DNA from: an uncultured Oscillibacter sp.
GTDB lineage: Bacteria; Bacillota; Clostridia; Oscillospirales; Oscillospiraceae
Assembly: GCF_910584465.1 (NCBI RefSeq)
Contig: NZ_CAJUBK010000014.1
Coordinates: 1-46,454, forward strand
Direction of reading: 5' to 3'
DNA: 46,454 bases
Shown piece by piece: positions 33,072 through 40,107 of this stretch (position 1 is its first letter; each line of letters begins with the position of its first letter). The position numbers and the translations under genes are program-made. The notes under the pieces were generated by a model. It searched no databases. It had not been told where the DNA came from and worked only from the letters and a program-made list of their open reading frames with translations.

Positions 33072-33076
33072 TTTTT
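33046..33076 (+). terminator. Terminator of the phage cluster
   Basis: The right copy of the duplicated hairpin followed by TTTTT (33072-33076). In the other direction it lies inside the last codons of the minus-strand 74-aa gene, so the two overlap. Confidence 0.75.
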
Positions 33077-33287
33077 GATCGGGATCTCCTGTTCGCGAAA
33101 GCTCGTCCTCGATCAGGTGCGCTGCGATCTCGAAGGCCCTTATCCGCCGAAGGGCCAGGGTGATCTGCGGTCTATAGCGCTCGGGGCGTTCCTTCGCCTG
33201 GAGCGTGGAAACGGTCTGCCGCAGCTTGTGGAGGGTGGAGTCGATCTGCCGCTTGGCCTCTGTCAGGTCTCCTCTTGAAAATGCCAT
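33063..33287 (-). CDS. Small helical protein of unknown function
   Basis: 74 aa: MAFSRGDLTEAKRQIDSTLH, then a long basic helix and FEIAAHLIEDELSR, ending with QKGG. No family recognised. The ATG at 33287 has AGGAGG 11 nt before it. The last codons overlap the phage terminator hairpin. Two helices with regular Leu/Ile spacing and a net positive charge suggest an antiparallel hairpin or small partner protein. It stands alone between the phage cluster and the tRNA genes. Confidence 0.6.
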   Translation of the reverse strand: MAFSRGDLTEAKRQIDSTLHKLRQTVSTLQAKERPERYRPQITLALRRIRAFEIAAHLIEDELSRTGDPDQKGG

Positions 33288-33369
33288 GGCGCTGCTGTCC
33301 TCCTTGATATGGTGTGGTCTCCGTGCCATCACGGAGAGGAGAGAACGGGGATACGGGGAGGGCGGGGCG

Positions 33370-33410
33370 CCAGAAAAACGAGACAGGCATCGCCTGTCTC
33401 GTTTTTCTGG
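33370..33410 (-). terminator. Terminator of the tRNA-Leu operon, sharing the CCA end
   Basis: A perfect 19-bp stem (33370-33388 with 33392-33410) whose outer CCA is the encoded 3' CCA of the tRNA. The minus-strand side contains CGTTTTTCTGG. Confidence 0.8.
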
Positions 33411-33495
33411 TGCGCGAGGCGGGACTTGAACCCGCACGTCCGTAAAGGACACTAGAACCTGAATCTAGCGAGTCTGCCAATTCCACCACTCGCGC
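33408..33495 (-). tRNA. tRNA-Leu (CAG), copy 1
   Basis: Acceptor GCGCGAG pairs with CTCGCGC, discriminator A and an encoded CCA. Anticodon stem CTAGA/TCTAG with loop TTCAGGT gives anticodon CAG. There is a long variable arm (class II) and T-loop GTTCAAGTC. 88 nt including CCA. Identical to the copy at 33582-33669. Confidence 0.97.
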
Positions 33496-33532
33496 GCATT
33501 GATATGAACTTGTGATGGTCCGCCGGACGGAG

Positions 33533-33578
33533 CATGAAACCAGGTCCCGCCCCGTATGAGACGGGACCCCGGTTTTCA
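33533..33578 (-). terminator. Hairpin between the two identical tRNA-Leu genes
   Basis: On the minus strand AAACCGGGGTCCCG pairs with CGGGACCTGGTTT with one mismatch, around a 12-nt loop, ending in GGTTTCATG. The T-run is short, so it may be a processing or partial termination signal. Confidence 0.45.
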
Positions 33579-33581
33579 TCC

Positions 33582-33669
33582 TGGTGCGCGAGGCGGGACT
33601 TGAACCCGCACGTCCGTAAAGGACACTAGAACCTGAATCTAGCGAGTCTGCCAATTCCACCACTCGCGC
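33582..33669 (-). tRNA. tRNA-Leu (CAG), copy 2
   Basis: Same 88 bases as copy 1, with encoded CCA at 33584-33582. Separated by 86 nt from copy 1 and 32 nt from the tRNA-Leu (GAG) gene. Confidence 0.97.
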
Positions 33670-33701
33670 ATGGTGTGCGAGGTCTTCCTGAGGAGGACCT
33701 A

Positions 33702-33787
33702 TGGTGCGGCTGACGGGACTTGAACCCACACGTCGATACGACACCAGCACCTCAAGCTGGCCTGTCTACCAGTTCCAGCACAGCCGC
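33702..33787 (-). tRNA. tRNA-Leu (GAG)
   Basis: Acceptor GCGGCTG pairs with CAGCCGC; anticodon stem CCAGC/GCTGG with loop TTGAGGT gives GAG, reading CUC and CUU. Long variable arm and encoded CCA. First gene of the tRNA operon. Confidence 0.97.
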
Positions 33788-33822
33788 ATGATCTTGCGTC
33801 TCCCAGAAAAGACTGCTTGATT

Positions 33823-33851
33823 ATTATAGCCAGAACCGCCCTGGTTGTCAA
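33823..33851 (-). promoter_or_regulatory. Consensus sigma-70 promoter of the tRNA-Leu operon
   Basis: TTGACA (33851-33846), 17 bp, TATAAT (33828-33823): a full match to the consensus, about 35 bp before the first tRNA. Confidence 0.9.
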
Positions 33852-33885
33852 CACCCATTTTCGGTTTTTCCCGATTTTTTTCCTT

Positions 33886-33922
33886 GGAGCGTCTCTCCGC
33901 GCCTTGGGCGGAGGGACGCTCC
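33886..33922. terminator. Hairpin after the sirtuin gene
   Basis: GGAGCGTCTCTCCGC (33886-33900) pairs with GCGGAGGGACGCTCC (33908-33922) with one mismatch. It sits 10 nt after the sirtuin stop. On the minus strand it is followed by A-rich, not T-rich, sequence, so termination is uncertain. Confidence 0.4.
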
Positions 33923-33931
33923 TTCGCCGCT

Positions 33932-34648
33932 TCACAACCGCGCCATGACCTCCCCGATGGGGTCCGTGATGACCAGTCCGGCGGAAAGGTCCCGGGCCAC
34001 GGCGGACTTGTTGATCAGCGCCAGCCGGTCCCCCCGGAAGTAGTTGATGAGCCCCGCCGCCGGCCAGACGTTCAGCGAGGTGCCGCCGACGATCAGCAGG
34101 TCCGCCCTGGCGATGGAGCTCACCGCGTCGTCCATCACGTCCTGGTCCAGCCCCTCCTCGTAGAGCACCACGTCCGGCTTGACGATGCCGCCGCAGCTGC
34201 ACCGGGGGATGCCGCTCCCGTTCAGGATGAAGTCCAGGCCATAGGACTTCCCGCACCGCTCGCAGTGGTTGCGGTGGACGCTGCCGTGGAGCTCGCAGAC
34301 ATGCCGGCTCCCGGCGGCCTGGTGGAGGCCGTCGATGTTCTGCGTGACCACGGCGGTCAGCTTCCCCGCCGCTTCCCACTCCGCCAGCTTTTTGTGGGCG
34401 GCGTTGGGCTTGGCCTCCGGAGCCAGCATCTTGGCCCGGTAGAAGCGGAAGAACTCTTCGGGGTTGCTTTTGTAGAAGGTATGGCTTAAAATGACCTCAG
34501 GCGGATACTTCCACTCCTGGTGGTAGAGCCCGCCGGTGGAACGGAAATCCGGGATGCCGGACTCCGTGCTGACCCCGGCGCCGCCGAAGAAGACGATCTG
34601 CCGGGACGCTTCCACCCATGCCTTCAGGGTCTCGACTGCTTCCGTCAT
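33932..34648 (-). CDS. cobB: Sir2-family NAD-dependent protein deacylase
   Basis: Removes acetyl or other acyl groups from protein lysines with NAD+. 238 aa. Seen: GAGVSTESGIPDFRS at 24-37 (NAD binding), TQNIDGLH at 102-109, H121 in ELHGS (catalytic), and a zinc site C129, C132, C150, C152 (CERC, CSC; the second pair is spaced by one residue instead of the common two). GGTSLNVWPAAGLI and INKS close the NAD pocket. Gene stands alone, next to the tRNA operon and divergent from the arsC-like gene. Substrates are unknown. Confidence 0.92.
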   Translation of the reverse strand: MTEAVETLKAWVEASRQIVFFGGAGVSTESGIPDFRSTGGLYHQEWKYPPEVILSHTFYKSNPEEFFRFYRAKMLAPEAKPNAAHKKLAEWEAAGKLTAVVTQNIDGLHQAAGSRHVCELHGSVHRNHCERCGKSYGLDFILNGSGIPRCSCGGIVKPDVVLYEEGLDQDVMDDAVSSIARADLLIVGGTSLNVWPAAGLINYFRGDRLALINKSAVARDLSAGLVITDPIGEVMARL

Positions 34649-34704
34649 AAAAATACCTCCCCACGGATTATAATCATTGGGACAGACGCAAAGGAGAACG
34701 CGTT

Positions 34705-35040
34705 ATGAACATCCAGATCTTCGGTTCCTCCAAGTGCTTCGACACGAAAAAGGCCCAGCGCTGGTTCAAGGAGCGCCGGATCAAGTTCCAGTACATCGAT
34801 CTGCCCTCGAAAGGATTATCCCCCAGAGAGTACCAGTCCGTCAAGCAGAAAGTTGGCTTCGAGGCCCTGGTCGACACGGAGGGCCGGGCCTATGAGGAGC
34901 TGTACATGGCTTACATCGCCCCCGCCGCCCGGGAGGAGAAGCTGCTGGAGCACCCGGCGCTTTTCCGGACGCCCATCGTCCGCAACGGCAGGGAGGCCAC
35001 CGTGGGATACCATCCCGAGATCTGGGAGGAGTGGGAGTGA
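34705..35040 (+). CDS. ArsC/Spx-family protein
   Basis: 111 aa, thioredoxin-like fold. SSKCFDTKKAQRWF carries C11 and K15 in the C-x3-K arrangement of ArsC/YffB-type proteins; the CxxC of Spx is absent. TPIVRNGREATVGYHPEIWEEW is the typical cis-Pro and C-terminal segment. Could be an arsenate reductase-like thiol reductase or a protein-binding relative; the usual downstream cysteines of true arsenate reductases are missing, so arsenate reduction is uncertain. AAGGAG lies before the ATG. Followed by the YihY gene after 7 nt. Confidence 0.85.
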   Translation: MNIQIFGSSKCFDTKKAQRWFKERRIKFQYIDLPSKGLSPREYQSVKQKVGFEALVDTEGRAYEELYMAYIAPAAREEKLLEHPALFRTPIVRNGREATVGYHPEIWEEWE

Positions 35041-35047
35041 GTGCTTC

Positions 35048-35887
35048 GTGACATCCTGGACCCGCAGACTGCCCAGAGGGGCATATCTTTTGATCCAGCG
35101 CTATTTCCGCCACGGCGTGGGCGTCCAGAGCGCGGCGCTGGCGTTCTACCTGCTGTTCATGATCTTCCCGTTCCTGATCTTCATCAGCGCCCTGCTGGGC
35201 CTGCTGGACCTGAACGTCACCGCGATCTTGCTGGCCCTGGGAGAGTTCCTGCCCCGGGATATCGTGGACATCATCCGGGCCTACCTGCTCCACGTGGGGG
35301 CGGACCCCAGTCCTCAGCTGCTGCTGTTCGGCCTGTTCTTCTCCATCTGGTTCCCCATGCGGGCCACCAATGCCCTGATGGTCTCCGTGCGGACGGCCTA
35401 TCACCTGGGCCCGCCGAAGCGGGCGGTGATCCACCGGCTGAAGACCCTGCTCTATACCGTGGTGCTGATCTCGGCCATCGCCCTGACGCTGACCCTCATG
35501 ACCGTGGGCGACCGGCTGCTGGGCTACGCCGTGGGGAACTTCCGCCTCCCGCTGTTCGTGGCGGAGCTGTGGGCGCGGATGCGCTTCCCGGCGGCGGCGG
35601 TGGTGGGGTATTTCGCCCTGTTCTTCCTCTACGCCCTGGCCCAGGACGGTCGCCGGCCCTGGCGGGACCTCTGGCCGGGGACCCTGGCGGCCCTGGCGGT
35701 GTGGATGGCCCTGAGCTGGCTGTACGCCATGTATGTGGACAATTTCGCCAACTACTCCCTGCTCTACGGGTCGATCGGCACGGTGATCGTGCTGATGATC
35801 TGGCTGTACATGTCCGCCAACGTGCTGATCCTGGGGGCGGAGCTGAACGGTACGCTGGTGGCCTTGTGGAAGGAGCGGGAGGGCTGA
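35048..35887 (+). CDS. YihY/BrkB-family inner-membrane protein
   Basis: 279 aa from the GTG at 35048, close to the family size. About six membrane helices. Signatures: GVGVQSAALAFYLLFMIFPFLIFISALLGLL at 24-54 (family start), GLFFSIWFPMRATNALMVSVRTAYH (middle), LWPGTLAALAVWMALSWLYAMYVDNFANYSLLYGSIGTVIVLMIWLYMSANVLILGAELN (late, highly conserved). The role is unknown (once proposed as RNase BN, now seen as a membrane protein). A longer open frame overlaps the arsC-like gene and is not used; GGGAG about 10 nt before the GTG supports the start. Confidence 0.88.
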   Translation: MTSWTRRLPRGAYLLIQRYFRHGVGVQSAALAFYLLFMIFPFLIFISALLGLLDLNVTAILLALGEFLPRDIVDIIRAYLLHVGADPSPQLLLFGLFFSIWFPMRATNALMVSVRTAYHLGPPKRAVIHRLKTLLYTVVLISAIALTLTLMTVGDRLLGYAVGNFRLPLFVAELWARMRFPAAAVVGYFALFFLYALAQDGRRPWRDLWPGTLAALAVWMALSWLYAMYVDNFANYSLLYGSIGTVIVLMIWLYMSANVLILGAELNGTLVALWKEREG

Positions 35888-35906
35888 GGGGCCCCGGCGC
35901 GCCCCG

Positions 35907-36263
35907 TCACTCGATCGGGAGGCCGTGCTGGCGCAGGAAGGAGAGCTTGTCCCAATAGCCCCGCTGGGACACGATCTTCCCGTTGACCACCTGGAAAAAG
36001 CCGCACCCGCGCAGGCCCAGCGGGTCCCGCCACTCCAGGATCGCCCACTGCCCGTCTTCGAACAGGTGCTCCACGATACAGACCATCTCGGCGGCGGAGA
36101 ATTCTTCCGCGAACATCTCGCGGATGGCGGCGCGGCCGCAGACCGGGTCGTTGGCGACCTGGTGGTTGACCGCGTCGTCGTGGTACAGGGCGGCGAGGGC
36201 GTCCGCGTCCCCGGCGTTGAAGGCGTCTACCCACGATCGGACGAGTTCTTTCGGCCTCAGCAT
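35907..36263 (-). CDS. SnoaL-like (NTF2-fold) protein
   Basis: 118 aa. VRSWVDAFNAGDADALAALYHDDAVNHQVA is the first helix and hydrophobic pocket region of the SnoaL/NTF2 fold, then IREMFAEEF, FEDGQWAILEWRDPLGLRGCGFFQVVNGKIVSQRGYWDKLSF, the typical strand pair and final "YWD" ending. Such proteins bind or change small hydrophobic molecules, or only bind; the substrate is unknown. GGAGG lies before the ATG at 36263. Single gene, convergent with the YihY gene. Confidence 0.85.
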   Translation of the reverse strand: MLRPKELVRSWVDAFNAGDADALAALYHDDAVNHQVANDPVCGRAAIREMFAEEFSAAEMVCIVEHLFEDGQWAILEWRDPLGLRGCGFFQVVNGKIVSQRGYWDKLSFLRQHGLPIE

Positions 36264-36388
36264 GATGGGACCTCCTTTTCAAAATGTGTTCCGGACCTGC
36301 TGTACCTATGATACCACAGACCCGGGCCCCTGGGAAGGGGCGGCTTCCCTGTCCGGGGGCCCGCCCGGCCGGACCGGGCCCGCCGGGG

Positions 36389-36420
36389 GACCGTCTCGTC
36401 CCGGGAGGCGGTCTTTTTTT
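36389..36420 (+). terminator. Terminator upstream of the SpoVAF gene
   Basis: GACCGTCT (36389-36396) pairs with AGGCGGTC (36406-36413) with one G-T pair and is followed by seven T. It ends 2 nt before the forespore-type promoter, so it insulates the gene from upstream transcription. Confidence 0.7.
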
Positions 36421-36422
36421 AT

Positions 36423-36451
36423 GGATAAGCGTCCCCATCCCGTGCATACTA
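36423..36451 (+). promoter_or_regulatory. Forespore-type (sigma-G/sigma-F) promoter
   Basis: GGATA (36423-36427), 17 bp, CATACTA (36445-36451), matching the sigma-G pattern GNATA and CATNNTA. It lies 22 nt before the ATG of the next gene. Confidence 0.75.
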
Positions 36452-36473
36452 CTCCCATTCTTGGAGGTGGCGC

Positions 36474-37892
36474 ATGGGAACGATATCGGATAATTACATG
36501 GAAAGCATCCGGGGCTTCGACCAGGCCCTGGGGGTCGGGCGCAGCGTGGACATGGTCAGCCGGGACTATATCATCGCGGGCCGCAGGGCCCGGATCTGGG
36601 TCGTGGACGGCTACGGCAAGGACGAGACCCTGGAGCGCATGGGGGCCTTCTGGCTCTCCCTGCCGGGGGACGCCCTGGACGGCCTGAGCGAGATGAAGGA
36701 CTTCGCCGACCGCTTCATCTCCTTCTCGGAGGTGGACGTGGGCTTCGACTTCGACGAGGCCGTCACCGCCGTGCTGGCGGGCAAGAGCCTCCTGCTGGTG
36801 GAGGGGCTCCGCGGCTCGGCCCAGATCGACGCCAAGGATTACCCCGGCCGGGGCGTGGAGGAGCCGCCGGACGGCAAGGTCCTCCGGGGATCCCACGACG
36901 GCTTCGTGGAGGCGGTGGTGCCCAACATGGCCCTGCTCCGCCGCCGCATCCGGGACCCCCGCCTGACGATGGAGGGCGTCAAGCTGGGCAGGCGCTCCCA
37001 CACCGACGCGGTGCTGTGCTACCTGGAGGACAAGGCGGACCGCCGGCTCCTGGAGGACATCCGGCAAAAGCTCCGGGGCATCGACGTGAACTCCCTCTCC
37101 ATGGCCCAGGAGAGCCTGGCGGAGGCCATCCGGCCCAGGCAGTGGTACAACCCCTTCCCCAAGGTCCGCTATACGGAGCGGCCCGACAGCGCCGCCGCCA
37201 GCGTCATGGAGGGCAACGTGGTGCTGATGGTGGACAACTCCCCGTCGGTGATGATCCTGCCCACCACGTTCTTCGACTTCACCCAGGAGGCCAACGAGTT
37301 CTATTTCCCGCCCCTGGTGGGGACCTATCTCCGGCTGCTGCGCATCGTGGTGTTCCTGATCTCCCTGCTGATCACGCCCACCTGGTATCTGATGGTCAAG
37401 GAGGCGGGGCGGCTGCCGGAGTGGCTGGAGTTCCTCTCCTCGCCGGAGCCGGCGGCGCTGGGGCTGCTGTGGCAGCTTTTGGTGGTGGAGTTCCTGGTGG
37501 ACGTGCTGAAGCTGGCGTCCCTGAACACGCCGGACTCGCTGTCCAACTCCTTCTCCATGCTGGGGGCGCTGATCCTGGGCGACTTCGCCGTCCAGGCGGG
37601 CTGGCTGGGGCCGGAGGTGCTGGTGTATATGGCCTTCGTGTCCGTGGCCAGCTTCGCCCAGCCCAGCTATGAGATGGGCTATGCCTTCAAGCTGCTGCGG
37701 GTGGCGCTGCTGCTGCTGACGGCGGTCTTCGACGTGTGGGGCTATGGCCTGGGCATATTGGGCATCCTCGTCCTGCTGGCGACCACCAAGCCCCTGGTGG
37801 GCAGGGGCTATCTGTATCCCCTGATCCCCTTCAACGCCAAGGCCCTGCGCCGTCTGCTGGTGCGGGAGCCGATCAGCCGGGACAATACCTGA
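36474..37892 (+). CDS. spoVAF: SpoVAF-like GerA-family spore germination protein
   Basis: 472 aa, of the GerABKA family. An N-terminal soluble part of about 280 residues (RIWVVDGYGKDETLERMGAFWLSL, VPNMALLRRRIRDPRLTMEGVKLGRRSHTDAVLCYL, DNSPSVMILPTTFFDFTQEANEFYFPP) precedes four to six membrane helices (about 290-455), with FKLLRVALLLL late. The stretch PRQWYNPFPKVRYTERPDSAAASVMEGN is typical. SpoVAF helps germination in the spore inner membrane. GGAGGTGG lies before the ATG, and the promoter is of the forespore type. It is usually last in a spoVA operon, but no other spoVA gene is nearby here. Confidence 0.85.
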   Translation: MGTISDNYMESIRGFDQALGVGRSVDMVSRDYIIAGRRARIWVVDGYGKDETLERMGAFWLSLPGDALDGLSEMKDFADRFISFSEVDVGFDFDEAVTAVLAGKSLLLVEGLRGSAQIDAKDYPGRGVEEPPDGKVLRGSHDGFVEAVVPNMALLRRRIRDPRLTMEGVKLGRRSHTDAVLCYLEDKADRRLLEDIRQKLRGIDVNSLSMAQESLAEAIRPRQWYNPFPKVRYTERPDSAAASVMEGNVVLMVDNSPSVMILPTTFFDFTQEANEFYFPPLVGTYLRLLRIVVFLISLLITPTWYLMVKEAGRLPEWLEFLSSPEPAALGLLWQLLVVEFLVDVLKLASLNTPDSLSNSFSMLGALILGDFAVQAGWLGPEVLVYMAFVSVASFAQPSYEMGYAFKLLRVALLLLTAVFDVWGYGLGILGILVLLATTKPLVGRGYLYPLIPFNAKALRRLLVREPISRDNT

Positions 37893-37926
37893 GCCGCCCG
37901 GCCCGGACTGCTTTTTGAGACCCTGA

Positions 37927-37964
37927 CAGGCCCTCGGCCGTTCCCGGCCGGGGGCCTGCTTTTC
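37927..37964 (+). terminator. Terminator of the SpoVAF gene
   Basis: CAGGCCCTCGGCCG pairs with the CGGCCGGGGGCCTG side around a short loop and is followed by CTTTTC. It is between the plus-strand gene and the convergent thioesterase gene. Confidence 0.75.
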
Positions 37965-38091
37965 GGTGTCTGCGGCCCTGCGGCGCCGCCCGGACGGCCT
38001 CCCGCCGTCCCTCAGGCGCCCCGGCGGGCGTTGTCCCGCGGAGGGGAGCCCCCCGGCAGGAGCAAAGCCCCCGCGGCCATGGGCACGGGCC

Positions 38092-38526
38092 TTACGTTTC
38101 CTCCGCCCGCTCCGCCATGCGCCTGGCATCCACGCAGAAATAGGTGAACTCCCCCGTCGCCAGCAGGGCCCCGGCCTCGTCGGTGATGTCCACGGCGATC
38201 AGGACGGTGGAGCGCCCCCGGTGGCGGACCCGCCCGGCGGCCCGGATGGTCCCGTGGGCCCGGTTGTCCAGGAAGTGCAGGCCCCCGCTCTGGGTCACGT
38301 AGTGCCGCCCGTCGCTGTGGGCGGTGCCTCCGGCGGCGTCGTCCGCCAGGGTGTAGAGCGCCCCGCCGTGGACCATGCCGTAAGGGTTCCGGCTCTCGGG
38401 CCGGATGTCCAGACGGTAGACCACGTGGTCCGGCTCCGCGGACTCCAGCTGGATGGAATTGTAGACCGTGAAGGCGTTGGACCCCAGCTGCAGGGTCTCC
38501 AGCCGCAGTTTTTCCATGTCCTCCAT
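38092..38526 (-). CDS. PaaI-type hotdog thioesterase
   Basis: 144 aa. NPYGMVHGGALYTLADDAAGG at 47-67 is the active-site region of PaaI-like thioesterases: N47, the HGG loop and D62 or D63. The strands VTQSGGLHFLDNRAHGTIRAAGRV and STVLIAVDITDEAGALLATGEFTYF complete the hotdog fold. It hydrolyses short or aromatic acyl-CoAs; the exact substrate is unknown. The ATG at 38526, 7-8 nt after AGGAGG, is used; the frame is open upstream across the cadC promoter. Divergent from the metal operon. Confidence 0.87.
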   Translation of the reverse strand: MEDMEKLRLETLQLGSNAFTVYNSIQLESAEPDHVVYRLDIRPESRNPYGMVHGGALYTLADDAAGGTAHSDGRHYVTQSGGLHFLDNRAHGTIRAAGRVRHRGRSTVLIAVDITDEAGALLATGEFTYFCVDARRMAERAEET

Positions 38527-38610
38527 CAGAAGACCTCCTTGCTTAGAACTCGTATCCAGCGACAGTATACCACAAGGCGGGACGGATCTCCACTTTTTTT
38601 GAAAAGGGGG

Positions 38611-38665
38611 TTGACAAAGCAGGGCGGCTGAGTATAATGAACATATGAACACTCGTTCAGATGTT
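38611..38665 (+). promoter_or_regulatory. Promoter and operator of the metal-resistance operon
   Basis: TTGACA (38611-38616), 16 bp, TATAAT (38633-38638). Directly after it comes AACATATGAAC (38640-38650), 4-nt spacer, GTTCAGATGTT (38655-38665): an inverted repeat with one mismatch, the usual shape of an ArsR/SmtB operator. The repressor gene starts 20 nt later. Confidence 0.85.
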
Positions 38666-38685
38666 CAACTGAAAGGAGGCGGACC

Positions 38686-39048
38686 ATGGAGGACCGTTAT
38701 ACCGTGGAGTGCTGCGACTTCATCCACGCCCATGAGGACATCGTGGAGAAGGTCCGGCGGGAACTGCCGGGGGAGGACACGCTCTATGACCTGACGGAGC
38801 TGTTCCGCATCTTCGGGGACTCCACCCGGGTCCGCATCCTGTACGTGCTCTTCGAGGCGGAGATGTGCGTGTGCGACATCGCGGCGCTGCTGGGCATGAC
38901 CCAGTCGGCCATCTCCCACCAGCTCCGGGCCCTGAAGAACGCCCGGCTGGTGAAGTCTCGCCGGGAGGGCAAGACGGTGTTCTACTCCCTGGCGGACGAC
39001 CATGTGAAGACCATCATCGACCAGGGGCTGGAGCACGTCCGGGAGTGA
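38686..39048 (+). CDS. CadC-like ArsR/SmtB metal-sensing repressor
   Basis: 120 aa winged helix protein that leaves its operator when it binds metal. The helix-turn-helix is CVCDIAALLGMTQSAISHQLRALK at 61-84. C61 and C63 (EMCVCDI) with the N-terminal C9 and C10 form the four-cysteine site of CadC-type sensors (Cd, Pb, Bi, Zn). A C-terminal zinc site (DDHVKTIIDQGLEH with D105 and H106, H117) may also exist. AGGAGG lies before the ATG. First gene of the operon with the HMA protein, methyltransferase and ATPase; it should repress them from the operator at 38640-38665. Confidence 0.92.
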   Translation: MEDRYTVECCDFIHAHEDIVEKVRRELPGEDTLYDLTELFRIFGDSTRVRILYVLFEAEMCVCDIAALLGMTQSAISHQLRALKNARLVKSRREGKTVFYSLADDHVKTIIDQGLEHVRE

Positions 39049-39069
39049 CCTCGTTTCCCCTATGCGAAG

Positions 39070-39083
39070 ACATATGAACATAT
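39070..39083. promoter_or_regulatory. Second operator-like palindrome inside the metal operon
   Basis: ACATATGAACATAT, containing the dyad ATATG-AA-CATAT, lies between the repressor gene and the HMA gene. It shares CATATGAACA with the main operator, so the repressor may also bind here. Confidence 0.5.
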
Positions 39084-39099
39084 CAGGAGGAAGATCACC

Positions 39100-39318
39100 A
39101 TGAAAAAGCGTTTCAAGCTCACCGACCTGGACTGCGCCAACTGCGCCGCCAAAATGGAAGCCGCCATCAAGAAGATCGACGGCGTGAACGACGCCACCGT
39201 CAGCTTCATGGCCCAGAAGATGACCGTGGACGCGGACGACGCCCGGTTCGACGACATCATGAAGGAGATCGTCTCCGTCTGCAAAAAGGTGGAGCCCGAC
39301 TGCGTCATCAACCTGTGA
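39100..39318 (+). CDS. Stand-alone heavy-metal-associated (HMA) domain protein
   Basis: 72 aa, a single ferredoxin-like HMA domain. LDCANCAAKME carries C12 and C15, the metal-binding C-x2-C, followed by IDGVNDATVSFMAQKMTVDAD. The ATPase of this operon lacks the N-terminal HMA domain that its family normally has, so this protein probably does that job in trans, as a chaperone or sensor. AGGAGG lies before the ATG. The stop overlaps the next start (GTGA). The D before the first Cys is common in Zn/Cd-type domains. Confidence 0.9.
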   Translation: MKKRFKLTDLDCANCAAKMEAAIKKIDGVNDATVSFMAQKMTVDADDARFDDIMKEIVSVCKKVEPDCVINL

Positions 39319-39929
39319 GATCGTTTTGGGACCGCTGGGCCCCGTTTTATGATCTTGCCCAGTGGACCGACCGGCGCGCGAACACCGCCGCCGCCGCCCG
39401 AGCGGCGGAGCTGATCCCGGCCGGGGCCGATGTGCTGGACTGCGCCGCCGGAACGGGGCGGTTTTCCCTGGCGGCGGCGGAGCGGGCCGCTTCCGTCCTC
39501 TGCACGGACCTGTCGGAGGCCATGCTGAAGCGGGCGGAACGGAAGGCGCGCCGCCGGGGGCTTTCCCATTTGCGCTTTGCCCGCCGGGACGTGTGCGCTT
39601 TGCCGGACCCGGACGGCCGTTTTGACGCGGTCATCGCCGCCAACGTGCTCCACCTGCTCCCGGAGCCGGAAGCGGCGGTCCGGGAGCTGTGGCGGGTGAC
39701 CGCCCCGGGCGGGCGGCTCATCCTGCCCACGTACCTCCAGGGAAAGGTGGGGACGGCCTACGGGAGCATGATCCGGATCTATCAGGGAGTGGGCTTCCAC
39801 TATGAGCACGCCTTTACCCCCGAGACCTACCGGATGTTCCTGGAGCGCCTGGGGCTGGGCCGGGTAACTGTGGAGGTCATCCCCGGCCGCCTGCCCGTGG
39901 GGCTGGCGGTCCTGCGAAAGCCCGGCTGA
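39315..39929 (+). CDS. Class I SAM-dependent methyltransferase in metal operon
   Basis: 204 aa, Rossmann methyltransferase. VLDCAAGTGRFS at 40-51 is motif I (SAM binding), CTDLSEAM at 63-70 motif II, and FDAVIAANVLHLLPEPEAAVRELWRVTAPGGRLILPTY the later motifs. The start (FWDRWAPFYDLAQW) is like UbiE/PmtA-type enzymes. Cysteines are C43, C63 and C94, but not in an ArsM arrangement. The substrate is unknown; being GTGA-coupled to the HMA gene suggests a link with metal or metalloid handling, though a membrane lipid is equally possible. Confidence 0.85.
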   Translation: MRSFWDRWAPFYDLAQWTDRRANTAAAARAAELIPAGADVLDCAAGTGRFSLAAAERAASVLCTDLSEAMLKRAERKARRRGLSHLRFARRDVCALPDPDGRFDAVIAANVLHLLPEPEAAVRELWRVTAPGGRLILPTYLQGKVGTAYGSMIRIYQGVGFHYEHAFTPETYRMFLERLGLGRVTVEVIPGRLPVGLAVLRKPG

Positions 39930-40107
39930 ACATCTCCCGCCGGGGCCCTGCCGCGCTGCCGGCCTCGAAGCAAAGAGACGCCGCCCGTTCTCCGCAGCGG
40001 CGGCGGTCTCATCGCATGAGCTGGGCGGCATGTCCTGCCCCATGCCGCTTACAGGATAGCACGACCGCGCTTCGAACGCAGGGAACGATCTTTAAGGAGG
40101 CGCTTCC

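Noticed and set aside
33063..33452. A longer 129-aa version of the small protein, reaching into the tRNA-Leu gene
   Set aside because: The upstream part is tRNA and terminator sequence; the ATG at 33287 has AGGAGG.
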